64,000 nucleotides of DNA. Origin: Anaeramoeba flamelloides. Taxonomy: Eukaryota > Metamonada > Anaeramoebidae. Position numbers and translations under genes: made by a program. The notes beneath the pieces were generated by a model, which made no database searches, had not been told where the DNA came from, and saw only the letters and a list, made by a program, of their open reading frames with translations. Positions 54,904 to 64,000 of the stretch are shown one piece after another (within the stretch, counting starts at the first letter, position 1; every line of letters starts with the position of its first letter). The stretch spans positions 12,710,001 through 12,774,000 of the forward strand of contig JANTQA010000047.1 of assembly GCA_027625915.1 (NCBI GenBank). Direction: 5' to 3'.

Positions 54904-55541
54904 CGCACTAAAGGAAAGGATGGAACGATTTTCCCATATGTACCATTTGAATTTCCAGAAGAGCCCATTGAAGCACCACCAACGTATTTACTGAAAAACC
55001 AATTACCAAACTTTGAAAAATTAAATACAAAAACAGGTCCAGCTAAAATTTTAATTAAAAAACCAAAAGTTGATCGAAGTGATTGGAAAAATCAAGTTTT
55101 AAATAAACACAAAGGACTAGCAGATCTAAGAGAAAGATTATTCCCTTTAAATAGAACAGTAAAATTTGCTCAAATGTTCAACCCTGTTGAAAAAGAAGTT
55201 AAACAAGCATTCAACTATGACCATGTCATTCAATTAATCATGCATCATATGGTTGCTTTGGGATTTAGAAATACTCAAAGGATCATAGAAATGGAATCCA
55301 GTGTTCAATATAAATCGCAATATTTGAATGATTCTAGATTACATACCATTGTTCGATCTGCAATTAAAAAAACTGATAAAGTATATGATTTAACTTTAAA
55401 AGATCCTAAAATATTAAAAAAAATTCGAAAACAAAACCAAAATAATAAAAATAATGCTCGAAAGAAAGAGGAAGATAAAGATGAAGAGGAAGAGGATGAA
55501 GAAGAAGACATTGAAGTGATTGAACATTTAGTTAATATCGG
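54904..55541 (+). CDS. RasGEF protein, exon 2 (LisH motif)
   Basis: Opens RTKGKDGTIFPYVPFEFPEE. It contains a LisH-type dimerisation motif, HVIQLIMHHMVALGFRNTQR followed by IIEMES (encoded about 55222-55299). LisH is found in a number of amoebozoan RasGEFs (recollection of the family). An acidic, Glu/Asp-rich linker ends the exon. It leaves two bases (GG) of a Gly codon before the GTAAGT donor at 55542, completed by the A that begins exon 3. There are no in-frame stops from 54904 onward, so the open frame extends well upstream of the ATG at 55174. Confidence 0.8.
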
Positions 55542-55563
55542 GTAAGTAGATAATATTTAAATA

Positions 55564-55599
<36 letters not shown>

Positions 55600-55627
55600 T
55601 ATATTTCTTTGTTTGGTTTGAGTACTT

Positions 55628-55686
<59 letters not shown>

Positions 55687-55784
55687 AAACCCAACATTTA
55701 ACACTTCTCTCTTTAAAATGTAATTATCATAATAAAAAACAATATAATTACGATAATATCATATAATTTAATCTTATATAATAG
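55542..55784 (+). other. RasGEF intron 2 with (TA)n microsatellites
   Basis: 243 bp, donor GTAAGT, acceptor ATATAATAG. Carries two TA dinucleotide tracts (about 55567-55593 and 55629-55682), likely length-variable between individuals. Confidence 0.75.
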
Positions 55785-56427
55785 ATTGAAAGAGGAATTT
55801 GAAGAAGAAGAGAATAACGTTGGCATTTGGGACGAACCAGAAGGAGAAAAATATATAATTTTATCAAATGAAAAGGGAAAAGATGGAAGGCAACATATCA
55901 AAGCAGCCACTTTAAATAAATTGGTAGAACAATTAACAAACCCTAGTGGCGTCAGTATGGATTATATTCAAACCTGTCTAATGACATACCAATCATTTAC
56001 TTCTTCACATAATTTGTTAATTAAATTGATTGAAAGATTCAAAGTTCCAAAGTTAAGAACTGAAAATGAAGACGAATATAAAAGGAAAAAAAATTCTGTT
56101 CAAATTAGAGTTGGTAACGCAATTAAAATTTGGATTGATAAATATTTAGAAAATCCAGAAGAAAAGGTTTTACAATATTTACAAAGATTTCTTGAAGGGG
56201 AAGTTCAGGAACAACACCCTAAAATGGCTAACCAACTATTAAAAAAATTACAATCTTTAAAGGAAAGGAAAGGGAAGGCCAAGTTTGAAAAATATAAAGA
56301 AAACCCACCAGAACCAATCATTCCAAAAAATATTTTTTCTCCAAAACTAAAACTTTTTGATGTTGATGAATTAGAAATTGCAAGGCAAATCACTTTAATT
56401 GATTTTGGGATGTATTCTAAAATTCAA
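55785..56427 (+). CDS. RasGEF protein, exon 3 (RasGEF N-terminal domain)
   Basis: Encodes the RasGEF_N (REM) domain that stabilises the catalytic part. ATLNKLVEQLTNPSGVSMDY and IQTCLMTYQSFTSSHNLLIK are the standard opening motifs, followed by a helix with VGNAIKIWIDKYLENPEEKV. At the end, IARQITLIDFGMYSKIQ begins the first conserved region of the catalytic CDC25-homology domain. The exon ends in phase 0 before GTAAAT at 56428. Confidence 0.92.
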
Positions 56428-56581
56428 GTAAATTTTTTGATTTTATTTTTTTCCAAAATTTTACATTTTATTTAAAAAAAAAAATCAAAGTTATAATCAC
56501 AAACCATTAATTATTATTAATTAATATTATTTAATTGTCCAATAAAACAAAAAATCATTAAAAAAAAAAAATAAAATAAAG
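56428..56581 (+). other. RasGEF intron 3 (154 bp)
   Basis: Donor GTAAATTTTTTG, acceptor AAATAAAG at 56581. Splicing gives MYSKIQ-PTELLNLSWSK, matching the IQPSELLDQAW-type junction of RasGEFs, which fixes both sites. Confidence 0.85.
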
Positions 56582-57238
56582 CCAACAGAATTGTTAAATC
56601 TGTCATGGAGTAAAGCAAAATATAAGCATAGAGCACAAAATGTATTAGCATTTATTCATAGATTCAATGAATTATCTCAATGGATCGCAACAGAAATATT
56701 ACATTATGATAGATTGAAAAAAAGAACAATAATTTTGGATAAGGTGATTAGAATAGCTGGAAAACTCTCTGAATTGCAAAATTATAATTCCCTAATTGCA
56801 ATTTTATCTGGGCTAAATTCTGCTTCGATTCATCGATTAAAATTCACTTGGGGTGATTTACCAAAAGCTACAGATGAATTGTTTAAAACTCTCAGTTCTG
56901 ACATGTCTTCAGACCAATCTTATAAGGCATACAGACAAATTCTCCATGGTGTTAATCCACCCTGCATCCCCTATCTTGGTGTGTACTTGACTGATCTTAC
57001 ATTCATTGAAGATGGCAACCCAAATAAAATCGATGGTTTGATTAATTTTTATAAAAGAAGATTAGTTTACGCAGTAATAGAAGAAATAAAACAGTATCAA
57101 TTCAAACCTTATTCCTTTCAACATATACATCAAATTTCGACACACCTTGATAAATTTAAAATTTGGGATGAAAATGAGTGTTATTCAAGATCATTAAAAT
57201 ATGAACCAAGAAAAGCAAAAAAATCTTCCATTAAATAA
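56582..57238 (+). CDS. RasGEF protein, exon 4 (CDC25-homology catalytic domain)
   Basis: Encodes most of the catalytic domain that drives GDP release from Ras-family GTPases. Recognisable conserved blocks in order are HRFNELSQWIATEIL, LQNYNSLIAILSGLNSASIH with RLKFTW, and PCIPYLGVYLTDLTFIEDGN (the helical-hairpin region). FYKRRLVYAVIEEIKQYQ and YSFQHI then lead to a basic tail ending at TAA. Nothing essential appears missing. The target GTPase cannot be told from sequence. Downstream AATAAA motifs overlap the stop region. Confidence 0.95.
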   Translation, partial: PTELLNLSWSKAKYKHRAQNVLAFIHRFNELSQWIATEILHYDRLKKRTIILDKVIRIAGKLSELQNYNSLIAILSGLNSASIHRLKFTWGDLPKATDELFKTLSSDMSSDQSYKAYRQILHGVNPPCIPYLGVYLTDLTFIEDGNPNKIDGLINFYKRRLVYAVIEEIKQYQFKPYSFQHIHQISTHLDKFKIWDENECYSRSLKYEPRKAKKSSIK

Positions 57239-57479
57239 AAAATTATTCTTTTCTTGAATTAATTTTTTTGTTATTTTTTTATTTTTGTTTTTATTTTATT
57301 TTTAAAAAAAAAAACTGGTCAATTAGTAATTTTATGTGAAGATGTAATTGTTGTAATATTCATTCTTTATATTTTTTTCTTAATTTACGAAAATCCAGAA
57401 ATTATGAACTGGAATTTATAGATTTCTAATTATTTTTATTATTTTCATATAAAATGTTGCAGGAAAGAGTAATTATTAA

Positions 57480-58200
57480 AAATAAATTGAAATCTTATTA
57501 AGATCTTGATAAGATATATTTTTTAAGAAAAATTACTGTTTTGATTCATAGAAATAGGCGATTACATATCATCAAATCAAATTTTTTAATTGAATCTATT
57601 TTTAAAATTCCAAAATTTACATATTCCCAATTCAAAATGAAAAAATGTAACCTTTTATTTTATAAAAAATTAAATTAATTGTTGGAAAGTATGTTAAATA
57701 TTTTTTGTTTAAGGTCGGAAAGTCTTGATTTTTGAACAACATTTTTATTTTCATATTAGTTTTAATAATTAAAAATTCAATCAAATCTCAAAAAATAAAA
57801 TTAAATAGAGGTATAAGTGATTCAATAAATGAATCTAACTTTAATCAATAGTTTAATAATGAATTTTTCGATTAAATTTAGATTTATTCAGTAAAATTTT
57901 TTATTCTTTAAAGTTTTTAAAAAGTCATTTACCCATTTTTAAAAATTGAAAAAAAAAAAAAAAATAGAAATTTTTAATCTTGAAAAATTTTTTTAACAAA
58001 TTGTTTCGTCTTACTCACTAGAATCATCATAATAATTTAAATTAAGTTTGGTAAAAAAAAAAAATTCATTTATTGTTTTTTAGATAAAATTAAGTAATTC
58101 ACAAAGATAATCAAGAAACTTTACTTTGAAAAAATTATTTTTAATAAAGTAATAAAAATATTCTTTATTTTATAAACAAAATAATATGGTTTTAAAAATT
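57480..58200. repeat. Family G dispersed repeat, copy 2
   Basis: Diverged partner of 18460-19240, in the same orientation with the same order of landmarks (AAGATCTTGATAAGAT, TTATTCTTTAAAGTTTTTAA, AACAAATTGTTTCGT, AAATTAAGTTTGG). Confidence 0.5.
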
Positions 58201-58400
58201 ATCATTGATTTAACTATTATTATTAAAATAATAATAATAATAATTTGTAATAAGCTACACTAAAATGATTATTTGTTTAACCAAAATAATTATCTGACTG
58301 AACAAAAAATATTTAGATACATTAACTAAATGAGTATTTATTGTGTGTTGGTTATGAAAACAGTGATAAAAAGTTAAAGAGTTTTTAGAATGTCAGAAAT

Positions 58401-58598
58401 TACTTTAAGTTCCACTTTTAAGGCACAAAACCCAATGATGTTTAAGGCCCAAAAAAAATCTCAAATTAAAGCACAAAATTCAGAATTTTTTTATACAAAT
58501 TAATTTACTAGAATCCGAATTTTGTGCTTTAAAATGAGATTTTTTTTGGGTCTTAATTTTGTTGAAAGTTTGTGCATTAAAAGTGGAACTGACTTTAA
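58401..58598. mobile_element. MITE family A, copy 4
   Basis: Left end AAGTTCCACTTTTAAGGCAC, right end TGCATTAAAAGTGGAACTGA, with internal AATCTCAAATTAAAGCACA paired to TTTAAAATGAGATTTTTTT. About 198 bp, non-coding. Confidence 0.8.
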
Positions 58599-59313
58599 AA
58601 CAATTAAATTATTAATTTTTTGAGAAAAAAATTAGGGAAATATGCTCTTTTCTATGTTTCAGAAAAGATTGCATTTTTTACTATTGTGTATTCAAATATT
58701 TAGAATGCAAATAAAACCACCTATAACATATGTTAATAATTTATCATTTTTTCATAAAATACTGATCCATAAAAGGCTACTATTTTTAAATATTTTCATT
58801 ATTTAATTCTTCATCTTATATATTATTGTTTTTGATGGTTATTAATGTAATTAATTTCTTTTGAAAGTGAATTAAATAATTTTTTTGAAATTTATGTTTT
58901 TTTAGGTTTGACAGAAAGATCAATTTGAGTTTTACTCTGGTTTTTTTCACTCTCCTTTTTTTTTTGGCCATAACTATTTATTGACCTAAACAAAAACTGA
59001 AAAAGTTCTTTTTCTAATTTAATAAACAATTCTATAATTGTAGACTTTTAACAAAGTTGTTGATAAATTCTACAAGTTATGAAACAATAAGTTAAAATTT
59101 GAAAAAAACTCAAATTTAACAAAAAATGTCTTTATTGTTTTAGTACATCCAAAAAAAAACAACACAACCAAATATAGGTTATTGGAATTATCTCTTGCAA
59201 AAACTAAATAAATTTTGAAAAAAAACAAAATTCATTTTTTGAAAAGATTGAATTTTCCAACTTACCCTCTAAGAAGAAATCAAAACTAAAAAAATTCCTT
59301 CGCTTGTATTGAA

Positions 59314-59961
59314 ATGATCTTTTTCGGAAAGAAACACAACAAAAAAGATAAAAATAAGAAAAAGAATTTTGAGCGTATTGACGTGAATCGATCAAATCAA
59401 AATTTCCTTTTTGATACAACAAAAACAGACACAAAAATTAAAAGAAAAAAAAAAAAGTTGCAATTAATACAGTTAATTGAATCAATCAACAATGACAGCC
59501 AAACACTTTACCAAATAATCAACCTTCAAATTGGAAATGAAGAAGATTTGGTGGACGATTTTTTATTTCAGGATTACGAAAACAAAATCAGATCTTACCG
59601 AACACAATTCCGATCACTAATAAAATACGAGGGCGTGACAAAAAAGCACAAATTGGAAGTGGAACAAACAAAGCAGCAATTAAAAGACATAATTGCGTAC
59701 ATCGACAAGTGTACACAAGTTGGCCAAGAAAAGCAACGGCATCAAATAAAGGAGAAGAAAATCGAAAAGCAATCCCTAGGTGTTGTGAAGAAAAAAAAGA
59801 GAAGGTACACTATTTGCAACTCACCAAAAGAAAAAATTAAGCCAAAACCCGATTTACTTGAACTTCCAAAGCCTGAAAAAAATGAAGATCTCGATCAGTT
59901 TGACGAATTTTTTACAAAACGACAAAGGAGATATTCTTGCAGTAGGATTTCAAAACATTGA
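59314..59961 (+). CDS. Small basic protein of unknown function, 215 aa
   Basis: Single exon starting MIFFGKKHNKKDKNKKK. A Lys-rich N-terminus (to ~residue 50) is followed by a helical middle region (about 50-140: LQLIQLIESINNDSQTLYQI, then DFLFQDYENKIRSYRTQFRS and KLEVEQTKQQLKDIIAYIDK) that looks like a small helical bundle. The C-terminal third is basic. It has two sites of the basophilic-kinase type, KKRRYTI and RQRRYSCS, which could be phosphorylated or bind 14-3-3 proteins (inference). I do not recognise a family; a GAT-like or other trafficking adaptor helix bundle is possible but unsupported. More varied codon use than the flanks and a well-placed ATG make it a likely gene. A fold-back element starts about 70 bp past its stop. 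Confidence 0.7.
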   Translation: MIFFGKKHNKKDKNKKKNFERIDVNRSNQNFLFDTTKTDTKIKRKKKKLQLIQLIESINNDSQTLYQIINLQIGNEEDLVDDFLFQDYENKIRSYRTQFRSLIKYEGVTKKHKLEVEQTKQQLKDIIAYIDKCTQVGQEKQRHQIKEKKIEKQSLGVVKKKKRRYTICNSPKEKIKPKPDLLELPKPEKNEDLDQFDEFFTKRQRRYSCSRISKH

Positions 59962-60027
59962 AGAATCAATGTGAATCAAACACACTGATCATTCTTGTAA
60001 TTTTTTGTTCTTTTTAGACTGTTTCAT

Positions 60028-60458
60028 TTAGGACTATCTAAAAAAAAGCCACCACGGGGGTCTTATGAATTAAAACATCAGTGGATTAGACTCTTTATCT
60101 CTTTAGAACCAGAAGAACTATAAAATTTCGAAAAATTTATGAATAGATATTTTTAGCAAGATCATACAGTTAATTGGAAGATGGTAGTAAAAACCACAAC
60201 CCAGCCCTGTTTCTTCTAATTGAAGTATTGCCTAGTTTCCAATAAAAACCTCTGAATAAAGGGGCTTAGAACAAAAAGGAAAAGGAAGTGGATTTTACTA
60301 CCATCTTCCAATTAACTGTATGATCTTGCTAAAAATATCTATTCATAAATTTTTCGAAATTTTATAGTTCTTCTGGTTCTAAAGAGATAAAGAGTCTAAT
60401 CCACTGATGTTTTAATTCATAAGACCCCCGTGGTGGCTTTTTTTTAGATAATCCTTAA
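60028..60458. mobile_element. Fold-back element with 162 bp inverted arms
   Basis: The left arm (60031-60192) and right arm (60293-60454) are almost perfect reverse complements around a ~100 bp centre. The right outer end reads GATAATCCTTAA and the left TTAGGACTATC, so one end has kept TTAA and the other has TTA. The complement of the right end begins TTAAGGATTA, the same ten bases that start the 9864-10426 element. Non-coding. Confidence 0.8.
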
Positions 60459-62935
60459 AGTGAAGAACTTTTCTTAATTACAGTTTTCTCACATTTTTTT
60501 CTAATGTGCTCTTTGATCAAAGTCATTTTAAAAACGTTTGATTAAAAAAGTTTTTAAGAGAGCACTGGAAATTCTTCTATTGAAGATTGTCATAGATTTT
60601 ATAGAGTTACATTAACTACTTTTTGTTCACACTTTTCTCAAAGATCTCCAAATCCCTTTTTCCGTCTGGAGGGAAATTCTTGAAAATAATTTTTTTAGTG
60701 AAAAAAATGTGATTAGCGGGAGTTTGGCCCAATAGCACTAATTTCTAATTTTGTCGCAAATAAAAAACAGTTGCCACAAATTTAACAATTATTCCTTAAA
60801 ATTTTCTTGATCCAACTCAAAAAATTAAGATTTATTTTTTTATCTTTTTACTTTTATAAAAAATCTCAAAAACAAAGTAAAAACCCCAACATTTTTACAT
60901 ATTTGTTAATTTTTATTGAACTTTTTTTCAATCAGTTTTTTTCAAATTAAATCAAAACTTAAATTCTAATTTTACTCGATTGTTTTAATGTTTTTTTGAA
61001 TTTAATCTTTTTTTTCGAATTTGAGGAGTATCATTAGTTTTTAGGGTTTTCACTAATATCTCGGGTTTTTAACAAAAAAATAAAAAATTAATGATAATTT
61101 GTTTGATACGAGAAAGATAACAAATAATGGTATTATCAGTTTTTCTTTTACAATTCTAAAAATGAAGAAACTCCATATTTACCCGTGATTATTGATTTAA
61201 ATATAAAGATTTATCATGTTTATCACCTTTATGTTAAACAGTTGTATTTTTAATGCTATCAATAATATCTGAAAAGTATATTCAAAAATCACAGTGTTCT
61301 TAAAATATGAAATTTAGATATTTAAATCTATAAAGTAAGTATATGTAACTTTTTTTGAGAATTTTAACTTTATTTAATAGTCCAAGTTTCCCAGGCAACT
61401 ATGTAATCTGTTACAATATGTTATAACTAATAATTCATGCTTGATTATTTTATTTCTTTAAAGTGAAAAAAAAAAATCTAAATCGAAAAAGAAACCATTG
61501 AAAAGAAAATAATTTTCTGTGAGATCTTTTTTTTACATTATATTATAAAAAATTGTATTGTTAAATTAAATTTTAATTTAAACTATATATAAAGTTTTTT
61601 AACATTTTTATTCCCATTTTCACTATTATTAATTAACAGGTTATTTTTACCTATTTTTTTTTTTTTTTTGAGTAATTCTTTTGATAAATGATGAATCGTT
61701 TTTTTTTTTTTTTTGGGTATATTATAAAAAAATAATAAAATTTTAATTCGATTGGTTTGAATTATTATTTTTTTAAAAAGAAAATAAAGTTTATCCTAGG
61801 GAATTATGTTTTTTTTTAGATAAAATTTGATTGTGTTAAGTAAAATTATTTTGAATATATTTTGATAAGAGTGTAATTTAATAATGAAAATTCATCATCC
61901 ATTTTTTCCAATTTGAATTTAAATTGCTATAAATGTGCATGTAACGAGGAAGTACAAACAATCTTCGAAAAAAATTGATAGTTTTTTTTTTTTTTTTTTT
62001 TGGAATATGAAAAACTTGTTTTAAAATTTAAACAATAAATTTTTTATTTAATAGATCCGAATTTCATTGTAATTTTTGAATTCAACTCTCTTCAAATTTT
62101 GATTACAATTTATTGTTGGGATTTTAATTTAAAATATCACTAACTAAAAAAACTAAAAAAAAAAAAAGAAGTGTTTGAAATATTAAAGCTTGGTATTGAT
62201 CAAAAAAGTCCACATCTGGGGACACAATTCATCTTTCAAATAAAAGAGTGTTTTTTTTTTTTCGGGTTTTAAAATATTATACAATTCAGTATATAATTCT
62301 AGATCTAAGCTCAAGTCAATTCTGAAGCTAAAATACTTGGTATTTTGAGAAATAAGTTAAATTGTGAATTGGTAATGTTTAAAAAATTTCAGAAATTTTC
62401 AAATTTTGAGGAAACTTGTTAGTTTTTTTATTTCAAAAAATTTGTTTTAAATTTCTTCCCATATTTATTTCAAAAATTATTTCTGTTTTTAAATCAATTT
62501 TTACTCAGATTATTAATTTTGCATATTTCTTTTTAAATAGTAGTTCTTTAAAAACTAATATCATGACCCTAAGATTTTAAAATGTTTTTTTTTTATCATC
62601 AGATATGTATGTATTATAGAAAAAAAAATGATTCTTTTTATTCAGTGGTTTTATTTACGAGATATACCATTATTATTGAAATAGCATACTATGAACAAAA
62701 TATAATTGGGTTTTTGAGTTAGATAAAACCATTAGTTAATTAATATTATATCAATAATAATTAAGTTTACCAGAAAAAAAAATTGAAATTCCAAAAGTTC
62801 AAATTCCTGATATTATTGTTTTTAACTGTGTTACAATTTGCAAAATGTTCAAATAAAGGTAAAAGGTATTTTTTTCAGGTTAAAGTGTTTATTAAATTAA
62901 TTATGATTTTATTTGGCTGTAAGGTATTTTATCTT

Positions 62936-63136
62936 ATAGTCGGTTTCACTTTTAAGGCACAAACTTTCAACGAAATTTAAGGCACAAAAAAAATTCTCAA
63001 ATTAAAGCACAAAATTCAAATTCTAGTAAAATAATTTGTAAAAAAAAAAATTCCAAATTTTGTGCCTTAATTTGAGATTTTTTTGTGCCTTAAATTTCGT
63101 TGAAAGTTTGTGCCTGAAAAGTGGAACTGACTGTAT
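62936..63136. mobile_element. MITE family A, copy 5 (best preserved)
   Basis: Left end TATAGTCGGTTTCACTTTTA, right end AAGTGGAACTGACTGTATA. GGCACAAACTTTCAACGAAA is mirrored by TTTCGTTGAAAGTTTGTGCC. TA at both outer edges. About 200 bp, no ORF. Confidence 0.85.
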
Positions 63137-63479
63137 AACTCATAACTAACAATTGTTAAAATGTCAGTATTTACTAATAAAATATGGATATAAAAAAAAA
63201 TATTGATTTATTATTATATGGTGTGTTTTTTTTTTTTCTATTTTTTTTTTTTGGTATTTAACTTTTAAAAGTATATCTTTGTTTTAATTCAATTTTTGTT
63301 TTAATTCTATAAAATTGTATGAAATTTCCATATGTATTTTAGTGTTCAAAATAAACCCTTAAAATCTTTTTTATTTTGCACTATTCATTTTTTATTCTTG
63401 AAAATGTATCAAGGATGTCGAGTGTTTTCTAGTATTAAAAAGAAAAGACTAAATTTCAAATAGATTTTACTGATTTCTT

Positions 63480-63900
63480 TTGAATTCTGGAAAACCTAAC
63501 GAAAGTGTAAGTCAAATGCCTATATTTTCAATAATTAAAAAGAATAGAGTATAATCCGGGATTTAACTAAATTCTTTTAAAGCCTGGTAAAACGTATAGG
63601 TTTTCTTTGGTGTTTCTCTTTTATTAGTAATATCTGTTGATTTTCCAAATAAACAGAAAACTTAAGAAAACCATACGATTATTGATAAATGTTCAAAATA
63701 AATAGACCACTCAAAAAAACCGAATGAAAGTCCATTGATTTGCCAAATAAATATAAAATTCTTGAAAACCTAAGGAGACTATGCTATGTTTACCGTAGAG
63801 TGCCTAGCTTTTTTTATATTTTTTGAAATAAACCAAAAATTTATTAAGTTTTCTGTTTATTTCGAAGATTAAAAAACCCTAACGGAAAATTTAAAAAAAA
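63480..63900. repeat. Hairpin repeat family B cluster
   Basis: Includes CTGGAAAACCTAACGAAAGT, CCGTAGAGTGCCTAGC and a hairpin at about 63803-63880 pairing TTTTTTGAAATAAACC with GTTTATTTCGAAGATT. Confidence 0.6.
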
Positions 63901-64000
63901 ATATTTTTTTTTCAAATTGTAATTAATAAATGAATATTATTATTGAATTAATTTATTTATTCGTTTAAAAACTTTTTATTAAATTTAAAATGTTTTTGAA

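Larger units (their letters stand above)
57239..59313. other. AT-rich spacer
   Basis: No gene found in about 2.1 kb. Contains a family G repeat (57480-58200) and MITE A copy 4 (58401-58598). The last ~150 bases precede the small basic protein gene; no promoter element is obvious. Confidence 0.55.
59962..64000. other. AT-rich terminal stretch
   Basis: Contains a fold-back element (60028-60458), MITE A copy 5 (62936-63136), a family B cluster (63480-63900) and several T runs (61657-61670, 61982-62000). No supported gene. A hydrophobic peptide frame at 62771-62858 (LKFQKFKFLILLFLTVLQFA) looks like a signal peptide but lacks an ATG. Confidence 0.55.

Noticed and set aside
55174-55176. ATG at 55174 as the start of a separate RasGEF gene
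   Set aside because: The reading frame is open and protein-like back to 54904, with a splice acceptor there; the upstream part (FPYVPFEFPEE) looks coding.
1-64000. CRISPR arrays, operons, bacterial promoters and ribosome-binding sites
   Set aside because: Spliced genes and eukaryotic families make the window nuclear eukaryotic; the repeats are inverted or dispersed, not spaced direct repeats.
1-64000. Retroviral, LTR, Polinton or LINE elements
   Set aside because: No reverse transcriptase, integrase, capsid or polymerase motif and no long direct terminal repeats were seen; the mobile DNA here is short and non-coding.

Overview
This is a strongly AT-rich nuclear genome segment from a eukaryotic microbe. 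Genes are far apart (about eight in 64 kb), use the standard stop codons, carry GT-AG introns, and hold long single-amino-acid or dipeptide tracts (Lys, Asn, Ser, Glu/Ser, Gly-Arg). The gene set is TOR kinase with FRB and FATC, VDAC porin, RRP1/Nop52, a RogdI-type RAVE subunit, a LisH/RasGEF protein and a DUF676 lipase. Together with the low-complexity style this suggests an amoeboid protist: Amoebozoa or an Anaeramoeba-like lineage. That placement is inference; no rRNA or other taxonomic marker lies in the window.

Layout. 1-3.9 kb: AT-rich repeats plus one short unidentified minus-strand ORF. 3.9-7.8 kb (+): RRP1/Nop52, two exons around a 1.7 kb intron. 8.2 kb (-): a possible tiny two-helix membrane protein. 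12.1-16.2 kb (-): VDAC, whose two exons are separated by a 3.2 kb intron and join to the canonical 283 aa. 19.6-21.1 kb (-): DUF676-type serine hydrolase. 23.6-25.5 kb (-): Lys/Thr/Pro-repeat plus coiled-coil protein. 25.6-30.8 kb: repeats only. 30.8-43.7 kb (+): TOR, a 3,026-residue model with one 3.8 kb intron. 47.4-48.6 kb (+): Rogdi/RAV2-like V-ATPase assembly factor. 53.1-57.2 kb (+): four-exon, 998-residue RasGEF with a Gly-Arg N-terminal region and a LisH motif. 59.3-60.0 kb (+): a small basic protein of unknown function. The rest to 64 kb is repeats.

The spaces and long introns are filled with non-autonomous DNA-transposon-like repeats. These are five copies of a ~200 bp mariner-type MITE, two long fold-back elements sharing TTAAGGATTA termini, one 459 bp element with TTA target duplications, and several older dispersed families. 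No transposase, reverse transcriptase, tRNA, rRNA or CRISPR was recognised.

Functional links are loose. TOR, the Rogdi-type V-ATPase assembly factor and the RasGEF all belong to nutrient or growth signalling at endolysosomal membranes, and RRP1 serves ribosome biogenesis, which TOR controls in other eukaryotes. Nothing shows the genes are co-regulated. The most unusual protein features are a CxxCxGxGCxxC cysteine motif inserted just before the FRB domain of TOR, and a seven-cysteine cluster near the N-terminus of VDAC.
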